Positions 11,835 through 23,446 of a stretch of DNA of 64,000 nucleotides are shown here, in pieces (position 1 is the first letter of the stretch; every line of letters starts with the position of its first letter). Made by a program: the position numbers and the translations under genes. The stretch spans positions 17,601,396-17,665,395 of the forward strand of contig NC_134833.1 of the NCBI RefSeq assembly GCF_004210375.1, in the 5' to 3' direction. A model generated the notes under the pieces. The model did not search any database and was not told the origin of the DNA. It worked only from the letters and a program-made list of their open reading frames with translations. The stretch comes from Tachypleus tridentatus. Lineage: Eukaryota > Arthropoda > Merostomata > Xiphosura > Limulidae.

Positions 11835-13111
11835 GCGTCAACCAGGAGATACATTTTTTTTTTTTTTTCCAACATCAAACTATGTAAGGCATCCTTGGAA
11901 GGAAAATCATGGTTAAAGTTAGTCACGCTAGGGTTAGAAAAGAGTAAAACAATGTATTATTTCACGCATATCTGTACAGAGACACACACAACAAATATGT
12001 ACAGAAACACACACAAAACATCTGTATTCAGATAAACAACGAGTATTCATTTTTCAAGATTATTTTATCCTTCGTTTCTTTTCGAAATAATCGGAAAATA
12101 ACCGATATTTCCGAAGGTAACTTTAATCATAATTGTAAACATGTTCTGAAAACAAAATTCTTTATTTTACTTAAGATTAAAAAAAAACTTTGTTAAGTTT
12201 ATTGGAATAAAAATAACAAGTTATCTTAAATGTTCTTGAAGTACGAACTCAGTCCTAGAGGTGTAATGTGAAAGACACGATCAAAATAAACTCCATGAAA
12301 ATTTTCTATGCCACTGGGGGGCTACCATGAACACCCTAAATATTCCTGGCAACATTCAAAGTTCTGAGTCTACGTGTGATATATATTTATTTCCATATAT
12401 AGTATTATATAATTTATATTATATACATATATAATATATAATATTCTAATATATAAAATAATATTTTATATTGTATATATTCATTAAGCCTAATTAAACT
12501 CGATTCCGTTCTTATTGATACAAAATAAATTACTATAAAATTAAACCAATTTTTACGTTCTGGAGTTTATATGCATAGGTCCTGGTTAATTAAATTAACT
12601 GCGTCTAATTAGAAAGATTTGCTCACCATAATTTAAATAGTACGGCTAATACCGTATCATCAAATAATTTTTCCGAAATAATCACCATAAAGAGTAAATT
12701 GGTTTGCTTCAAGTTCAAAAAGTGGTCTTAGATATATAACAGCAATTAGACAAAGAAAATGATCGTAACGATAAGACACGAAATGACGTTAAAAGTTCCC
12801 TACAGTGAACAGAACCTTGGATATTTGCCAATCCGTGATGCACATCTATTCGGATGATCTTTCCTGGGTTTGGACAACTTAGTCATTCCTGGCCAACAGC
12901 TGTTAAAGCTTTCGAATAATTTTAGAAACCTACAAGACTACTTCAATATGGGTGGTCCCCTGTCTATCAGTTTCTTTTCGTAATGAATTTTAATAATATT
13001 TATTCAGTTATAATTGGAATATACGGATATACACACAATACGAAACACACGAACTGTGTCATAAGTTTTATGGCTCGTTACTTAAGGATAGCATACACAT
13101 ACGTTACTTAC
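11835..13111. other. Non-coding with AT-palindromic stretch
   Basis: Positions 12375-12480 are nearly pure A/T with alternating TATA/ATAT blocks able to fold back. The rest is AT-rich with no supported gene. Confidence 0.5.
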
Positions 13112-13238
13112 TTGTTTCTTTGTTTATTGTTAAGCTGAAAAATATACAATGGTCTATTTGTGTCTTATCCACAGCGAATATCGAAACACGATTTTTATCA
13201 TTATAAGCCTTCGCACTCACCGCTGCGCCAACTAGCGG
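13112..13238 (-). repeat. SINE family B copy
   Basis: TTGTTAAGCTGAAAAATATA tail, ATCGAAACACGATTTTTATC and CACCGCTGCGCCAACTAG in minus order. Confidence 0.65.
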
Positions 13239-13507
13239 ATTAAAACTTAATTATTTTGAGCTTTCAATATATACAATAAAAGTAACTTCAACACCAAAGC
13301 ATCCTCGTGCTTTCTTGCCTTCTTTCTCTTTTTTTAAAGAAAACAACAACAACTTATTAATAATTGGTATATTTATAACAACAACCTGCTTAATGTTTAG
13401 TTCCACATGAAACATGAAAATTGCGGAAACAGGACCTGCATATCCACTCGCAAATCGTAATTAGTTTGAAGAGTGCGGATCTAAAGTTAAGCTGCGTTAG
13501 ATGACCT

Positions 13508-13610
13508 TTTTGTAAAACACAAAGTTACTCTATGGACTCTTTGTACTGTGTCCATCACGAGTATCGAAACCTGATTTTTAGCATCGTTAGTCCAGAAACT
13601 TGACAGAAGG
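13508..13610 (-). repeat. SINE family B copy, diverged
   Basis: AAAACACAAAGTTACTCTAT, CCATCACGAGTATCGAAACC and AGCATCGTTAGTCCAG. The head end is missing. Confidence 0.6.
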
Positions 13611-13869
13611 CAGCGCTTTTCGAACAGAACAGCGAACAACCTGAAGATGCCATAGCTGACTACTGGAATGTGACCGTTAATATAATTTTCTGCAAAATGG
13701 TGACTAGTCACATCGTTTCCGCTTTGCGAACCAACCGAAGTAAAGTTTTTCAGAGGTCATCATCCTGAGATTATACTTGAAGTAGTTCAAAGGCCTATAT
13801 AAAAGTGTCATTCATGATGTTACAAAAAAACAACAACAAAATAACATGGCCAGGTGTGTGTTTTCTTGT

Positions 13870-14152
13870 AGCTTGTTTGTTTGTTTTAGAATTTCGCACA
13901 AAGCTACTCGAGGGCTATCTGTGCTAGCTGTCCTTAATTTAGCATGGTAAGACTAGAGGGAAGGCAGCTAGTCATCACCACCCACCGACAACTCTTGGGC
14001 TACTCTTTTACCAACGAATAGTGGGATTGACCGAACATTATAACGCCCCCCACGGCTGAAAGGGCGAGCATGTTTGGCGCGACGGGGATGCAAACCCGCG
14101 ACCCTCAAATTACGAGTCGCACGCCTTAACACGCTTGGCCATGCCGGGCCTT
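13870..14152 (-). repeat. SINE family A copy, full length
   Basis: (TTTG)n tail, complete body and head ending TTGGCCATGCCGGGCC. Low divergence. It abuts a family B copy. Confidence 0.93.
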
Positions 14153-14262
14153 TCTTGTAGCAAAGCCACATCAAGTTATCCGCTGAGTCCACCAAGGGGA
14201 ATCGAACCCCTGATTTTAGCGTTGTAAATTCATAGACTTACTTCTGTATCAGCAGGGGACTT
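14153..14262 (-). repeat. SINE family B copy
   Basis: Minus-strand reading has a perfect box B, GGTTCGATTCC, inside AGGGGTTCGATTCCCCTT. The CACATCAAGTTATCCGCTG tail side resembles the relic at 687. Confidence 0.7.
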
Positions 14263-14600
14263 CGCTCAAACTTTTGAATATTGTTAGTTATGTATGTTTT
14301 ATTTCACCGATGTCATTAACATGGCTAAAAGAAGTTCCTGTGGATGACAAAAGGCTAGAGTTATTCAACTTGTAGCTCAGACTTCTGAAATATTGTTTGT
14401 TATTTCTATACTCGGGTAATGAAAGTACTTCGTAGACTTCTGTGTAATTAAATCACGGTGGACCGACTAAGAATATCTGCCACGGTGGTTCCTCACTTTT
14501 GACTTTATTAACCAGAGGCAAAACAGACAGTTCAGCAGCACCCTATGCTTTAGCCTACTCTTGTCACACACCTACAACTGAAAGTGCGGAGAATCTTTTA

Positions 14601-14663
14601 CGTCACCGGATGGATTGAAACCTGGCTTCAAAATCCAGAGCTCTATCAATGAGTCTCTCTGAC
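14601..14663 (-). pseudogene. Degenerate tRNA-like sequence (Gln-type)
   Basis: On the minus strand a D-arm-like CTCATTGATAGAGC is followed by CTGGATTTTGAAGCCAG, which could form an anticodon stem with TTG (Gln) at the anticodon position, and then by a T-arm-like AGGTTTCAATCC. The acceptor stem does not pair well and a C10 run replaces the 5' flank. I take it as a tRNA pseudogene or the head of another SINE, not as a working tRNA. Confidence 0.35.
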
Positions 14664-14686
14664 CCCCCCCCCTTCAATAGATCAAA

Positions 14687-14772
14687 AGTAAGTCTGGAGG
14701 TGTATAACGCTAAAAATCGGGTTTCCAAAGTGGGCACAACATGAGTACCCCATTGTTCAGCTTTACCCTTAA
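14687..14772 (+). repeat. SINE family B fragment
   Basis: GTATAACGCTAAAAATCGGG followed by AGTGGGCACAACATGAGTAC and a CTTAACAAAC tail. The tail runs straight into the 56-bp tandem repeat. Confidence 0.6.
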
Positions 14773-14774
14773 CA

Positions 14775-15064
14775 AACAGTTTGTAAAACAATTATGGACT
14801 GCTTATGTTCATATTACAACTGTTTGTACAAACAGTTTGTAAAACAATTATGGACTGCTTATGTTCATATTACAACTGTTTGTACAAACAGTTTGTAAAA
14901 CAAAAACAATTATGGACTGCTTATGTTCATATTACAACTGTTTGTACAAACAGTTTGTAAAACAATTATGGACTGCTTATGTTCATATTACAACTGTTTG
15001 TACAAACAGTTTGTAAAACAATTATGGACTGCTTATGTTCATATTACAACTGTTTGTACAAACA
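14775..15064. repeat. 56-bp tandem repeat with palindromic junctions
   Basis: Five units start at 14775, 14831, 14887, 14949 and 15005. The third carries a 6-bp insertion of CAAAAA. Consecutive units join through AACTGTTTGTACAAACAGTT, a perfect 20-bp palindrome. Units are otherwise nearly identical. Any reading frame through it is incidental. Confidence 0.95.
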
Positions 15065-15137
15065 TGTCAGAAAACATATATTACCAGTTATTATTTCTAG
15101 TTTGTTGTTTTTGCCATAATGAGTAAACTGAACACAT

Positions 15138-15161
15138 ATATATATATATATATATATATAT
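15138..15161. repeat. (TA)n microsatellite
   Basis: Uninterrupted TA dinucleotides between the 56-bp array and the next SINE. Confidence 0.9.
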
Positions 15162-15181
15162 GGCGTTTTTCTTCTTATATG

Positions 15182-15466
15182 GGGGCCTGGCATGGCCTAG
15201 CGCGTTAAGGCGTGCGCTTCGTAATCTGAGGGTCGCGGGTTCGCCCCCGAGTCGCGCCAAACATGCTCGCCCTCCCAGCCGTGGGGGCGTTATAATGTGA
15301 CGGTCAATCCCACTTTTCGTTGGTAAAAGAGTATCCCAAGAGTTGGCGGTGGGTGGTGATGACTAGCTGCCTTCCCTCTAGTCTTACACTGCTAAATTAG
15401 GGACGGCTAGCGCAGATAGCCCTCGAATAGCTTTGTGCGAAATTCAAAAAACAAACAAACAAAACA
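15182..15466 (+). repeat. SINE family A copy, full length
   Basis: Begins GGGCCTGGCATGGCCTAGCG and ends with AAACAAACAAACAAAAC. The body is intact, with GAGTATCCCAAG in place of GAGTAGCCCAAG. Confidence 0.94.
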
Positions 15467-16450
15467 ATCTTCTTATATGTATAAACACTTATTAAAATTC
15501 AGCCCTCCATAACACTCAATACAGTTCCTTTGCTTAAAAGCGCAAATATAAATAAAACCTTTGAAAAATATTTAACAGAGTGAAACACTTGAACAAAACA
15601 CTGACAGTGTCTAGACACTGAACGCGAGTTCCACTGTCACATGGAAAACAAAACTAAAACCTCTGCCTCTGCTTTTCAACAGGTGTTCAAGATACATATA
15701 TATATATATACACCTTTACTTTGTTTCATGATCGCTTGGAGCAGCTGCAACAACCAGTGAGAGCAAAAAAATAGTCCTAGTCTCCTCAGTAGCCTCCTGT
15801 TTATAATTCACACACCCAGAAACCTAACGTCCTTTAGGAACCGTTTTAAATGTCTTCGTTCTCACAACAAAAACATTGAAACGAGTTACCAAGTCAGTGT
15901 GACGTCGGTAATAAATTCATTTCCTACGTTATGCGATGGCAGAGGCATTAGGACTCATACAGCATCTGCAAATTATATCATTAATTTTATGGGGGAGCAC
16001 ACCCCAGACCCCTTAGACTGAACTAAAATCTACCTTTCTAACCAAGCACTCCTCGCTATGTAACTCCTTCCTACATCAGTGATTGGTCAATAATTTATAA
16101 GAAGTGTAAAGTCGTCAAGCTGTTGTCTCATGATTGGCTTAACGAACCGCGTTTATAGAATAAAAAAAACCCTTATTTGAGTTTTTTGTAAACAATGCAT
16201 TTATTCTAACGGCAGCAATTTGCTAATAATTTTTGAGTCACAAATAAATCAATCAGTCCTGTAGTTTTTAAACAAACAAGAAATATTAGCTACCTATAAG
16301 TCGCCATGAGCGCTAAAATTCAAATATAAAAAAAACTCGTGCACTTATGGACTGAATTATTGTTCTACATTTTTCTTATCTGAGTGTAATAATAAAAACT
16401 GCCGTAGTCGACCAAAGTTAACAAGTCACTAGAGTGTGACAGTAACATAA
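15467..16450. other. Non-coding, nothing recognised
   Basis: Contains a short TA run near 15697-15710. No supported gene or repeat. Confidence 0.4.
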
Positions 16451-16720
16451 GGCCCGGCATGGCCAAGTGGTTAAGGTATTTGATTCGTAATTTGAAGGTC
16501 GCGGGTTCGAATCCCCCTCGCACCATACATGCTCGCCCTTTCAGCCGTGGGGGCGTTATAATGTTACGGTCAATCCCACTATTCGTTGGTAAAAGAGTAG
16601 TCCAAGAGTTGGCGGTGGGTGGTGATGACTAGCTGCCTTCCCTCTGGTCTCACACTGCTAAATTAGGGACGGCTAGCGCAGATTGCTTTCGTGTAGCTTT
16701 GCGTAAAATTCAAAATACGG
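16451..16720 (+). repeat. SINE family A reference copy with Pol III boxes
   Basis: The best-preserved tRNA head: GGCCCGGCATGGCCAAGTGG contains a consensus A box (TGGCCAAGTGG) and GGTTCGAATCC a perfect B box, about 45 bp apart. TTCGTAA sits where the anticodon loop would be, giving CGT (Thr) if the fold is right. The conserved body follows (GTTATAATGTTACGGTCAAT, GGCGGTGGGTGGTGATGACT). The short degenerate tail suggests an older insertion. Confidence 0.95.
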
Positions 16721-16990
16721 CAAACGAATCCTATAAAAATATCGTATAAATTGGTTTATTGTTTTTCGTGATACGAGATCGGATTTGTACATTCGCAGAT
16801 ACGGACCCAAATCTGGGTGAGAGGGTATTTAATATAACATGTTTTTCAACTCTTAACTGAAACAATGAAATAAAAAAGGTATATCAAAACTGGATGAGAA
16901 GTAATTACAAGCTCTAGTTATTATTAATAAAAATAGATTTTATGAACGTTGCCATGGCATCTCAAGAATAGAACGCTGCAATTGTTTAAA

Positions 16991-17268
16991 GTTTGTTTGT
17001 TTTTTTAATTTCGCACAAAGCTACTCGAGGGCTAATTGTGCTAGCCGTCCCTATTTTATCAGTGTAAGACTAGAGGGGAAGGCAGCTCGTCATCACCACC
17101 CACCGCCAACTCTTGGGCTACTCTTTTACCAACGAATAGTGGGATTGACCGTCACATTATAACGCCCCCACGGCTGAAAGGGCGAGCATGTTTTGCGCGA
17201 TGGGGATGCGAACCCGCGACCCTCAGATTACGAGTCGCACGCCTTAACACGCTTGGCCATACGGGCCT
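16991..17268 (-). repeat. SINE family A copy, full length
   Basis: (GTTT)n tail at the left, head ending TTGGCCATACGGGCC at the right. It forms a tail-to-tail inverted pair with the 16451 copy, with a spacer of about 270 bp. Confidence 0.93.
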
Positions 17269-18752
17269 TTGTTTAAAGTTATTCCAGAAATTCATTAATG
17301 CACGTTTTGAACTTGAGTCTATAAATCAAATTGTGGCTATCCAACAGTTTCGGTTTATGATTCCAACCAGGTATAAGGCTCAACGTCTGTGAAACAAAAA
17401 GTCACGTTATCGAATACAATCTTACGTGAGTTGCTTAACAAAACAAGTAGAATAAATGTACATAGATTAAATTGTTCTCCGTGATAAGAACTCCATATAT
17501 ATGGAGCTTCTTCCCCACAACACACAGCGTAGTAAGATTTTAAACAGCCATGTTTTATTGGTCCCTGGTTCAAGGGTTCATTTTCGTGTTATACTACATA
17601 CCGTGTGATTCACAAAGACCATTAACAAACAAATGATTAAGAAGTGGAGAGTTGTATAAAAATGACTGTTAGTAGCATGAAACAAGGAATTGTGACATAC
17701 TGTATGAAAATGTCATTGAGGTCATTCAAGGTCATGTCCTTTGGAATTTCTTCAATACGCATCATACACCAAACGTGTCAATTAAAAAGGTGTAAAGAAC
17801 AACAAAGAAAGTATTTAACCCAAAACTACCAGCTTTGCTCCATAACAATAATAGTTCGATGCAATAAATCCAGGTGGGGTAAACATCCAAACAGTTTCAT
17901 ATTGTTATATAATCTTGTTTGCTTTCACCCGTTTAAAAGTATTATACAGAGGCAAACAGTTGGTAGGTGTGTTCAAAGTGCCGCCCACGTGTTACAAATA
18001 CCAATATAGTGGAATCGTTGTCAGTATTAGTTAATGCACTTCATGTGCCAGTAATAATGTCTGTAGGTAAATGAGCCTGTAGTACGCAGCTGCTGACATA
18101 TATTTCCTATAAGCTTATGTAAAGTAGGGCGATCTACTTGGAGCTGTTCAGTAGGTAATTTATCAACAGCCAACATTCCAAGAAACTCGTCATACAGTAA
18201 CCGTGTCAAACTGTACCATCATTTGGCTGATTTAGGAGTAAGTGAAATATAAAGCTTATTCAGTTATGTTGGAAGCTTTTACTTTACTAATTTTAACCTT
18301 TTTGACTCTTTAAACGGTCGTATATGAACCTAACCTATATAAAAATAAAAGCTAGTGTGCGTCACATCACGCTTGATTTCTTGAAATGGGAGAAGTTATT
18401 AAAGCCAAAATGCACTTATACAAACAAAATAGTTCGATTAGTGTCTGTCCACTACTATTTTAGTAGTCTATAGTATTATCTATACATTTCATTTTATACT
18501 TTCAGTGCATAGACTAACAACAATATTACGTTGTACTTCTGTTGCTAAGCAACATGACATAAAAACCGTTGTTGGAACGTGGTATTACCAAAACGCAGTA
18601 GCTTTTCTATTTATTAGAAGTTGTTAATCTAACTGATTTTTACAAATAATTAGTCTATGAATACGCCACGATTCGTTTCATGAATTACCATAATTTTGAT
18701 TGGCTCACAAAGGAAGTTACCGATGTTTGACTGATTCGACTACGCTTTTATG
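17269..18752. other. Non-coding, no supported gene
   Basis: A 121-codon open frame at 17644-18009 (plus) and a 60-codon frame at 18027-18209 (minus) show no domain or splice context. An X-box-like GTTGCTAAGCAAC lies at 18541-18553. Confidence 0.35.
18541..18553. promoter_or_regulatory. X-box-like RFX palindrome
   Basis: GTTGCTAAGCAAC keeps GTTGC/GCAAC half-sites with the same 3-bp spacing as the motif at 10488, with A replacing G in the centre. Assignment to RFX binding rests on motif resemblance only. Confidence 0.3.
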
Positions 18753-18880
18753 CCCCCCCCCCCCCCACGTAGAACAGCAGTATGGCAGCAGACTTACAAC
18801 ACTAGAAACCGGGTTTCGATAACCGTGGTGAGAAAAGCACAGACAGCCCATTGTGTAGCTTTGTGCTTAATTTAAAAAAA
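18753..18880 (+). repeat. C14 run followed by SINE family B copy
   Basis: A 14-nt poly-C at 18753-18766 precedes a family B copy: AGAACAGCAGTATGGCAGCA, ACCGGGTTTCGATAACCG, GCCCATTGTGTAGCTTTGTG, then an A-rich tail. Confidence 0.8.
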
Positions 18881-20591
18881 AAAACAAAAAAAAACGTTTC
18901 TGCCTCTTTGTTGGTCATGCTTGATTTCACAAAATTTATTTATTTCGGTTACCTACGAAAAGTGAAATTAGGGTATAATATAGGGTGGGGAGTGGTAAGA
19001 CTTGTCCCGTCGTTTTTTTAAGCTAGTATAAAATAAATAGCACTTAATCTTCTATATCTAAAAGTATGATGTATCATTCGGTTTGTTGGTAACCATACTT
19101 CTGAGTACTTATTTTCTTTCTCGAAACATGACTTGTGTTCTCAGCTGTGACGGTCAAGGTTATGTACTAACAAGTAAAATATGCTGAAATATAAACATGT
19201 CCGGGAGCAAATGGTAATCACAGATAACACAACACACAAATGATTCATACATATACTTCTTACGAAACTGTTTTCTTTCTGTCTCACTCTGTGTACGTTT
19301 TGTTTGTTTGTTTTTTTGCTGACCACTAATCAAACGAAAATAACTCACGATGTAAACAGTCATCCAGTTTCTTGTAACAAATAATAGAAATTATTTATTT
19401 TAATTTATTAGGAAACACTCCATAAACCCTCTCAAAATGGCATTCAAAGTTTGTTTTGTTGTTGATTGTTTTATTTGTTTTTTAATATAAAAGAATACTT
19501 CAGACGTTTAAAATTTCAAAAATAAATTCAATCACTTTTAATTATTGGATAATAACTTAAGATGTTTATGGTGTGAATTGAAACAATGAGTAATTGTCTA
19601 TTTTAAAAAGGGAGGGCTTATAGTTAGAATACAGGAAATGAAATATGTTTTCATTAGCTCAAAGCTTTTTCACAACTTTATAAACTTTTATAATAGCAGC
19701 GCCACACATGCTAAACAAATCACTGAAAAAAAAACACAACAATAACGAATACATGTGATCACCTAAAAATATCAGTTAACCAACTATTTATTATATACTA
19801 TTAACTGCATTGCTAATCAGTTCTATTCACGCCTTTGTAGACTTACACAACTAAATATTCGTGCAGTGTTAACTGATGGGTATTTTCAATACACTGTATA
19901 CATATATATACTGTATTTTTCATTTTGTGAGACTTTAGTTTATCACACGTACACCACAGAATCAACGAAGTACAAGTTTGAGGGAACAACAGAATACAAC
20001 TTACATCAACTGTGATTAGGTACACATGCAAAGAGTTTTCTTAAAATCAATACTTATGAAATGTTTGTTTCTTAACCACATTGACTTAAAAATAATGTTT
20101 GTTAATAAAAATAATACAATTTTCATATCGAAATGGATAGTAGCGTTATTAATGCAATTTCATCACGTGTATTTGTTAAATAAATATTTATAAATATATA
20201 TATATATGTACACTCAATTTTTTGTGCACTTCATTTAAAATAGTTTAGACCTAACCATGAGCTAATAAGCGTTTTAAATGTTATTTCACTAACAAATCAA
20301 AATTAAATCTGATTTTGACATGCATATTGCGCCAAAATCATAAAAAACATTACAAATAACTGAAACTTATCAAAATATACGCCTGATTGACACATTAAGC
20401 CTAACGTTAGTGTATTTATGGAAACACATTCATATTTTTAAATATATCGTATGATTAAATGTCCATGGACTAATATTATAATAAGACGGTCTCCTATTAT
20501 ACAACACGGAAAAGCTAGAGCGATGTACAGTTTTTTAGTTAATACCACGGTCACAAATACACGTACGAATTTGCACACGCACCGTACTAGC
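18881..20591. other. AT-rich, nothing recognised
   Basis: A TA run lies at 20195-20208. Open frames here are short and overlapping on both strands, without coding signature. Confidence 0.4.
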
Positions 20592-20675
20592 TTAGTGCTC
20601 TGGCGCGTAGATTAATCCGAGCTTGTAACACAACACTCTATCATCATCACAACTACTAACGCCTAAGCCTCTTAC

Positions 20676-20837
20676 CTTGTCATCAATGATAGGCTGAGTT
20701 GACGTATCAGTTGTAGTACCATTTGGTGCGTTTTCATTCTCGCTAACGATGCCTTTTGCTGTAGAATTCGTTTCATCTTCTGATTTGTCTTTGAATTCAT
20801 TTTGTTCGATTCCGCCATTAACCAAGCGAGTTGCCAT
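20676..20837 (-). CDS. Candidate first coding exon, unknown protein
   Basis: The product is not recognised. On the minus strand an ATG at 20837 opens 54 codons starting MATRLVNGGIEQNEFKDK and ending STQPIIDDK. The last codon AAG is followed directly by GTAAGA, so AAG|GTAAGA is a near-consensus 5' splice site and leaves phase 0. The peptide is polar, rich in Ser, Thr, Asn, Asp and Glu, and probably disordered, which is common for N-termini. The surrounding 20.57-20.90 kb has more C, G and CpG than its AT-rich neighbours, consistent with a 5' end. No downstream exon (below 20.6 kb) can be identified by eye, and a chance open frame remains possible. Confidence 0.45.
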
Positions 20838-22057
20838 GACGAAGAGCGTGACGGCTGACGGCAGCTTCTGACAAAATTGCTCACAGGCCGATGTTTTATG
20901 CTCTGTACGACATTGTACGCATAACTAGTTAGAATATGTTATGGATTCTCCATAAACTCTTACAAAGATGTGTTATTCATTTTGTACACTTTCACGTAAA
21001 ATACGAACTAGTATGTAAAACTAATGTTGCATTTAGAAGAAATCTAGAAAGAGGTACACATAGATTTAGATTTTTTCAAAGTAAAAATAGTCTGTTACTT
21101 AAAATTCACGATTTTAATCCCAGATTATCTGTATGAGCTTATCAAACAAGAAAGAACCTGTGTTGTTTGAAGAATAATTAATATTTTATTTGGGCAAGTA
21201 AAATATTCACTAAAAGACTGTATAGTCCATTGAGATATTAATATTTGGGTACAAATAAAGAAAGTATACACCAGCTGGTATTCCAATTAGTATTTTACAA
21301 ATAACGTACGTAACTATATTTTTTATATTAATAACTTATTTGTTTTTAAAACTGGGACTTAAAAAAAAAACACTAGCCATGTCAGGTTACAAACTGAATG
21401 AATACCACTAAAGAAATGTTTGCAAGTAAACACTTCCTACTAGTAAGTACGATGCACACGGAATTTCAAACTGGTTTTTAAAATAAAATCTAAATTTAAT
21501 AAATAAAAAGAAATATTTAAAATACAATTCACCAGAATAAAAAGTGTTACAATATTTTTCTTGGGTGTAAAGTTCAATAACTTTATTTTCTCTGTAAAAA
21601 AAAAAAAAGGAAGAAGTTAACGTTGAGGAAAGACTTTCAAAAGGATAAAATTCAAAATAAAGCCTAATATCATTAATGCTGACCTTCTCGTTTCTATCTT
21701 CATCTTCAGTGATAAAAAAAAGAAAGTTTAATTTTTATCAATTTGCATATTAAACTATATACATGCTACAATTATGATAAATCCTGCCTATAGGCGGCGA
21801 AAATAGCAGAAAATTGTTGTTGTTTTTTTTCTTCTAACTAATTTATTAACAAACTGAATAGATTCTGAAATAGTAATCTTATTGTAACAGGTAATTGGAA
21901 CATATTACACAGATTGATGTATTTCATAAAACCTCTTTGCATATCTGTTCATCAGAAATTACTATTCTAAACATAATCTTAGATAATAACTTACAGACAA
22001 AATTGTCAAACCTTGTGATAAACCGTCGGTGAAACTTTTGTATCTAGATATGTATCG
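20838..22057. other. Non-coding, nothing recognised
   Basis: Its right-hand start could include the promoter and 5' UTR of the candidate minus-strand exon at 20676-20837, but I see no TATA or initiator I would defend. The rest is AT-rich. Confidence 0.35.
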
Positions 22058-22322
22058 CGTTTGTTTTGAAGTTCGAGCAAAGCTACACAAGGGTTAACTA
22101 CACTAGCCGTCCTTAATTTAGCAGTGGAAGACTACAGAGAAGGCAGCTAGTCATCACCACCCACCGTCAACTATTGGGCTACTATTTTCCCAACGAATAT
22201 GAGGATTGACCGTCACATTATAACGCCCCCCACAGCTGAAAGGGCGAGCATGTTTAGTGCAACGGGGATTCAAACTTGTGATTCAAATTAGGAGTCGAGC
22301 ACCTTAATCACCTGGGGGCCGA
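22058..22322 (-). repeat. SINE family A copy
   Basis: The body is conserved (GGCAGCTAGTCATCACCACC). The head is diverged and ends CACCTGGGGGCC. Confidence 0.9.
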
Positions 22323-23160
22323 TACCTAGTTTATATGGTGTGTCGAAGGTTGTTGATTGAATTAAATTTAAAACTAGAACAGTCTTTATTTAGTGAATAT
22401 AACAGGACAACGTAACTAAAAAAATCATTTCCAAATTATTATATAATTTGTTCATAGAATTATCCATATAATTACCATGATGTTTAATAGTGTTCTTTAT
22501 GGTCGATGAAAGTACCATTTCAACACTTCCATCAAATAAAAATCATATATGGAAATGAAAATTCATCGTGAAAAAACTAAATTATTTTTCCAAAAACGTA
22601 CACCACAATCATAAAATGTTGTTATTATTCTGCTTGTATAATGGTTGAGAACAGATTCATAAAACCACATGCGACTATACTGACATTAAAAAACAAGTTA
22701 GGAGACTGCATTTAATATTTTAATAATTTTAGTCTTTTCAGTTGTAAGGAAAAGTCCTTAATGAAGCATTAGATGCAACCAAAGTTACGTATCGACAACG
22801 ATTGTTGCGATAAATTTTATGTTTATTGTTAAAATAGTTTCTACTAAATTAATGTACGAAATTAAGTACTCCAGACTTCAATTATTCCTTTGAAGATTCA
22901 ATACTTTAATTTTCTGACGAATTAATAATTTGTGGCCTTTCTTAAAACACTTTTCTGCAGGTACTACCATTTTTAATAGATTTGTTAACATACGATCAAA
23001 TATTTGTTTTCAAAGGCTTTTACCATAAAATTGTGTTTACGTGCTGTTGATGAAAGAGCACAAATGTAAAATTTATGGCTTTTCCTCACCTCAGTCATGA
23101 ATTTTAAAGTTTCACAAAGGGACCAAGAAATGTTAAAAGTTATATAACTCTTTATTTTAT
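22323..23160. other. AT-rich, nothing recognised
   Basis: No supported feature. Confidence 0.4.
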
Positions 23161-23446
23161 TTGGCCAAGTGTGGCTCAGTGATTAATGTGCCAGACATTG
23201 GACATACTGGTCCAATTTTCAAGTGCTGTTACCAAAAATAAAAGTTAAAAAAATCATGCCATCCTTTAAGGCCACGGGTGCATTGTAAAGGTGATAGATA
23301 AATTTCACTAATCAGTGAAATAAAATGAAGGGTAGGTGCTGTTGACTTGTCTTCCTTCTGGTTTATCAGTTCATGTATTACAGATTATGGATGGCTCGTG
23401 TATGTAGCCCTTTAGTGGCTTTGCATAAATATCCAAGAACACACTA
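23161..23446 (+). repeat. Diverged SINE, family A relative
   Basis: The head TTGGCCAAGTGTGGCTCAG resembles the A box. GGTAGGTGCTGTTGACTTG, CTTCCTTCTGG and TGTAGCCCTTTAGTGGCTTT follow the family A body order, but the central part differs. It is the last SINE-like sequence before a long SINE-poor stretch. Confidence 0.6.

Noticed and set aside
16451-16525. Functional tRNA gene
   Set aside because: A and B boxes are present, but the sequence is the head of a dispersed SINE with a body and tail, the stems are imperfect, and the same head recurs in about fifteen copies.
17644-18009. 121-codon plus-strand open frame as a gene
   Set aside because: The composition is AT-driven, with no domain, no splice sites in a matching phase and no protein-like spacing of conserved residues.
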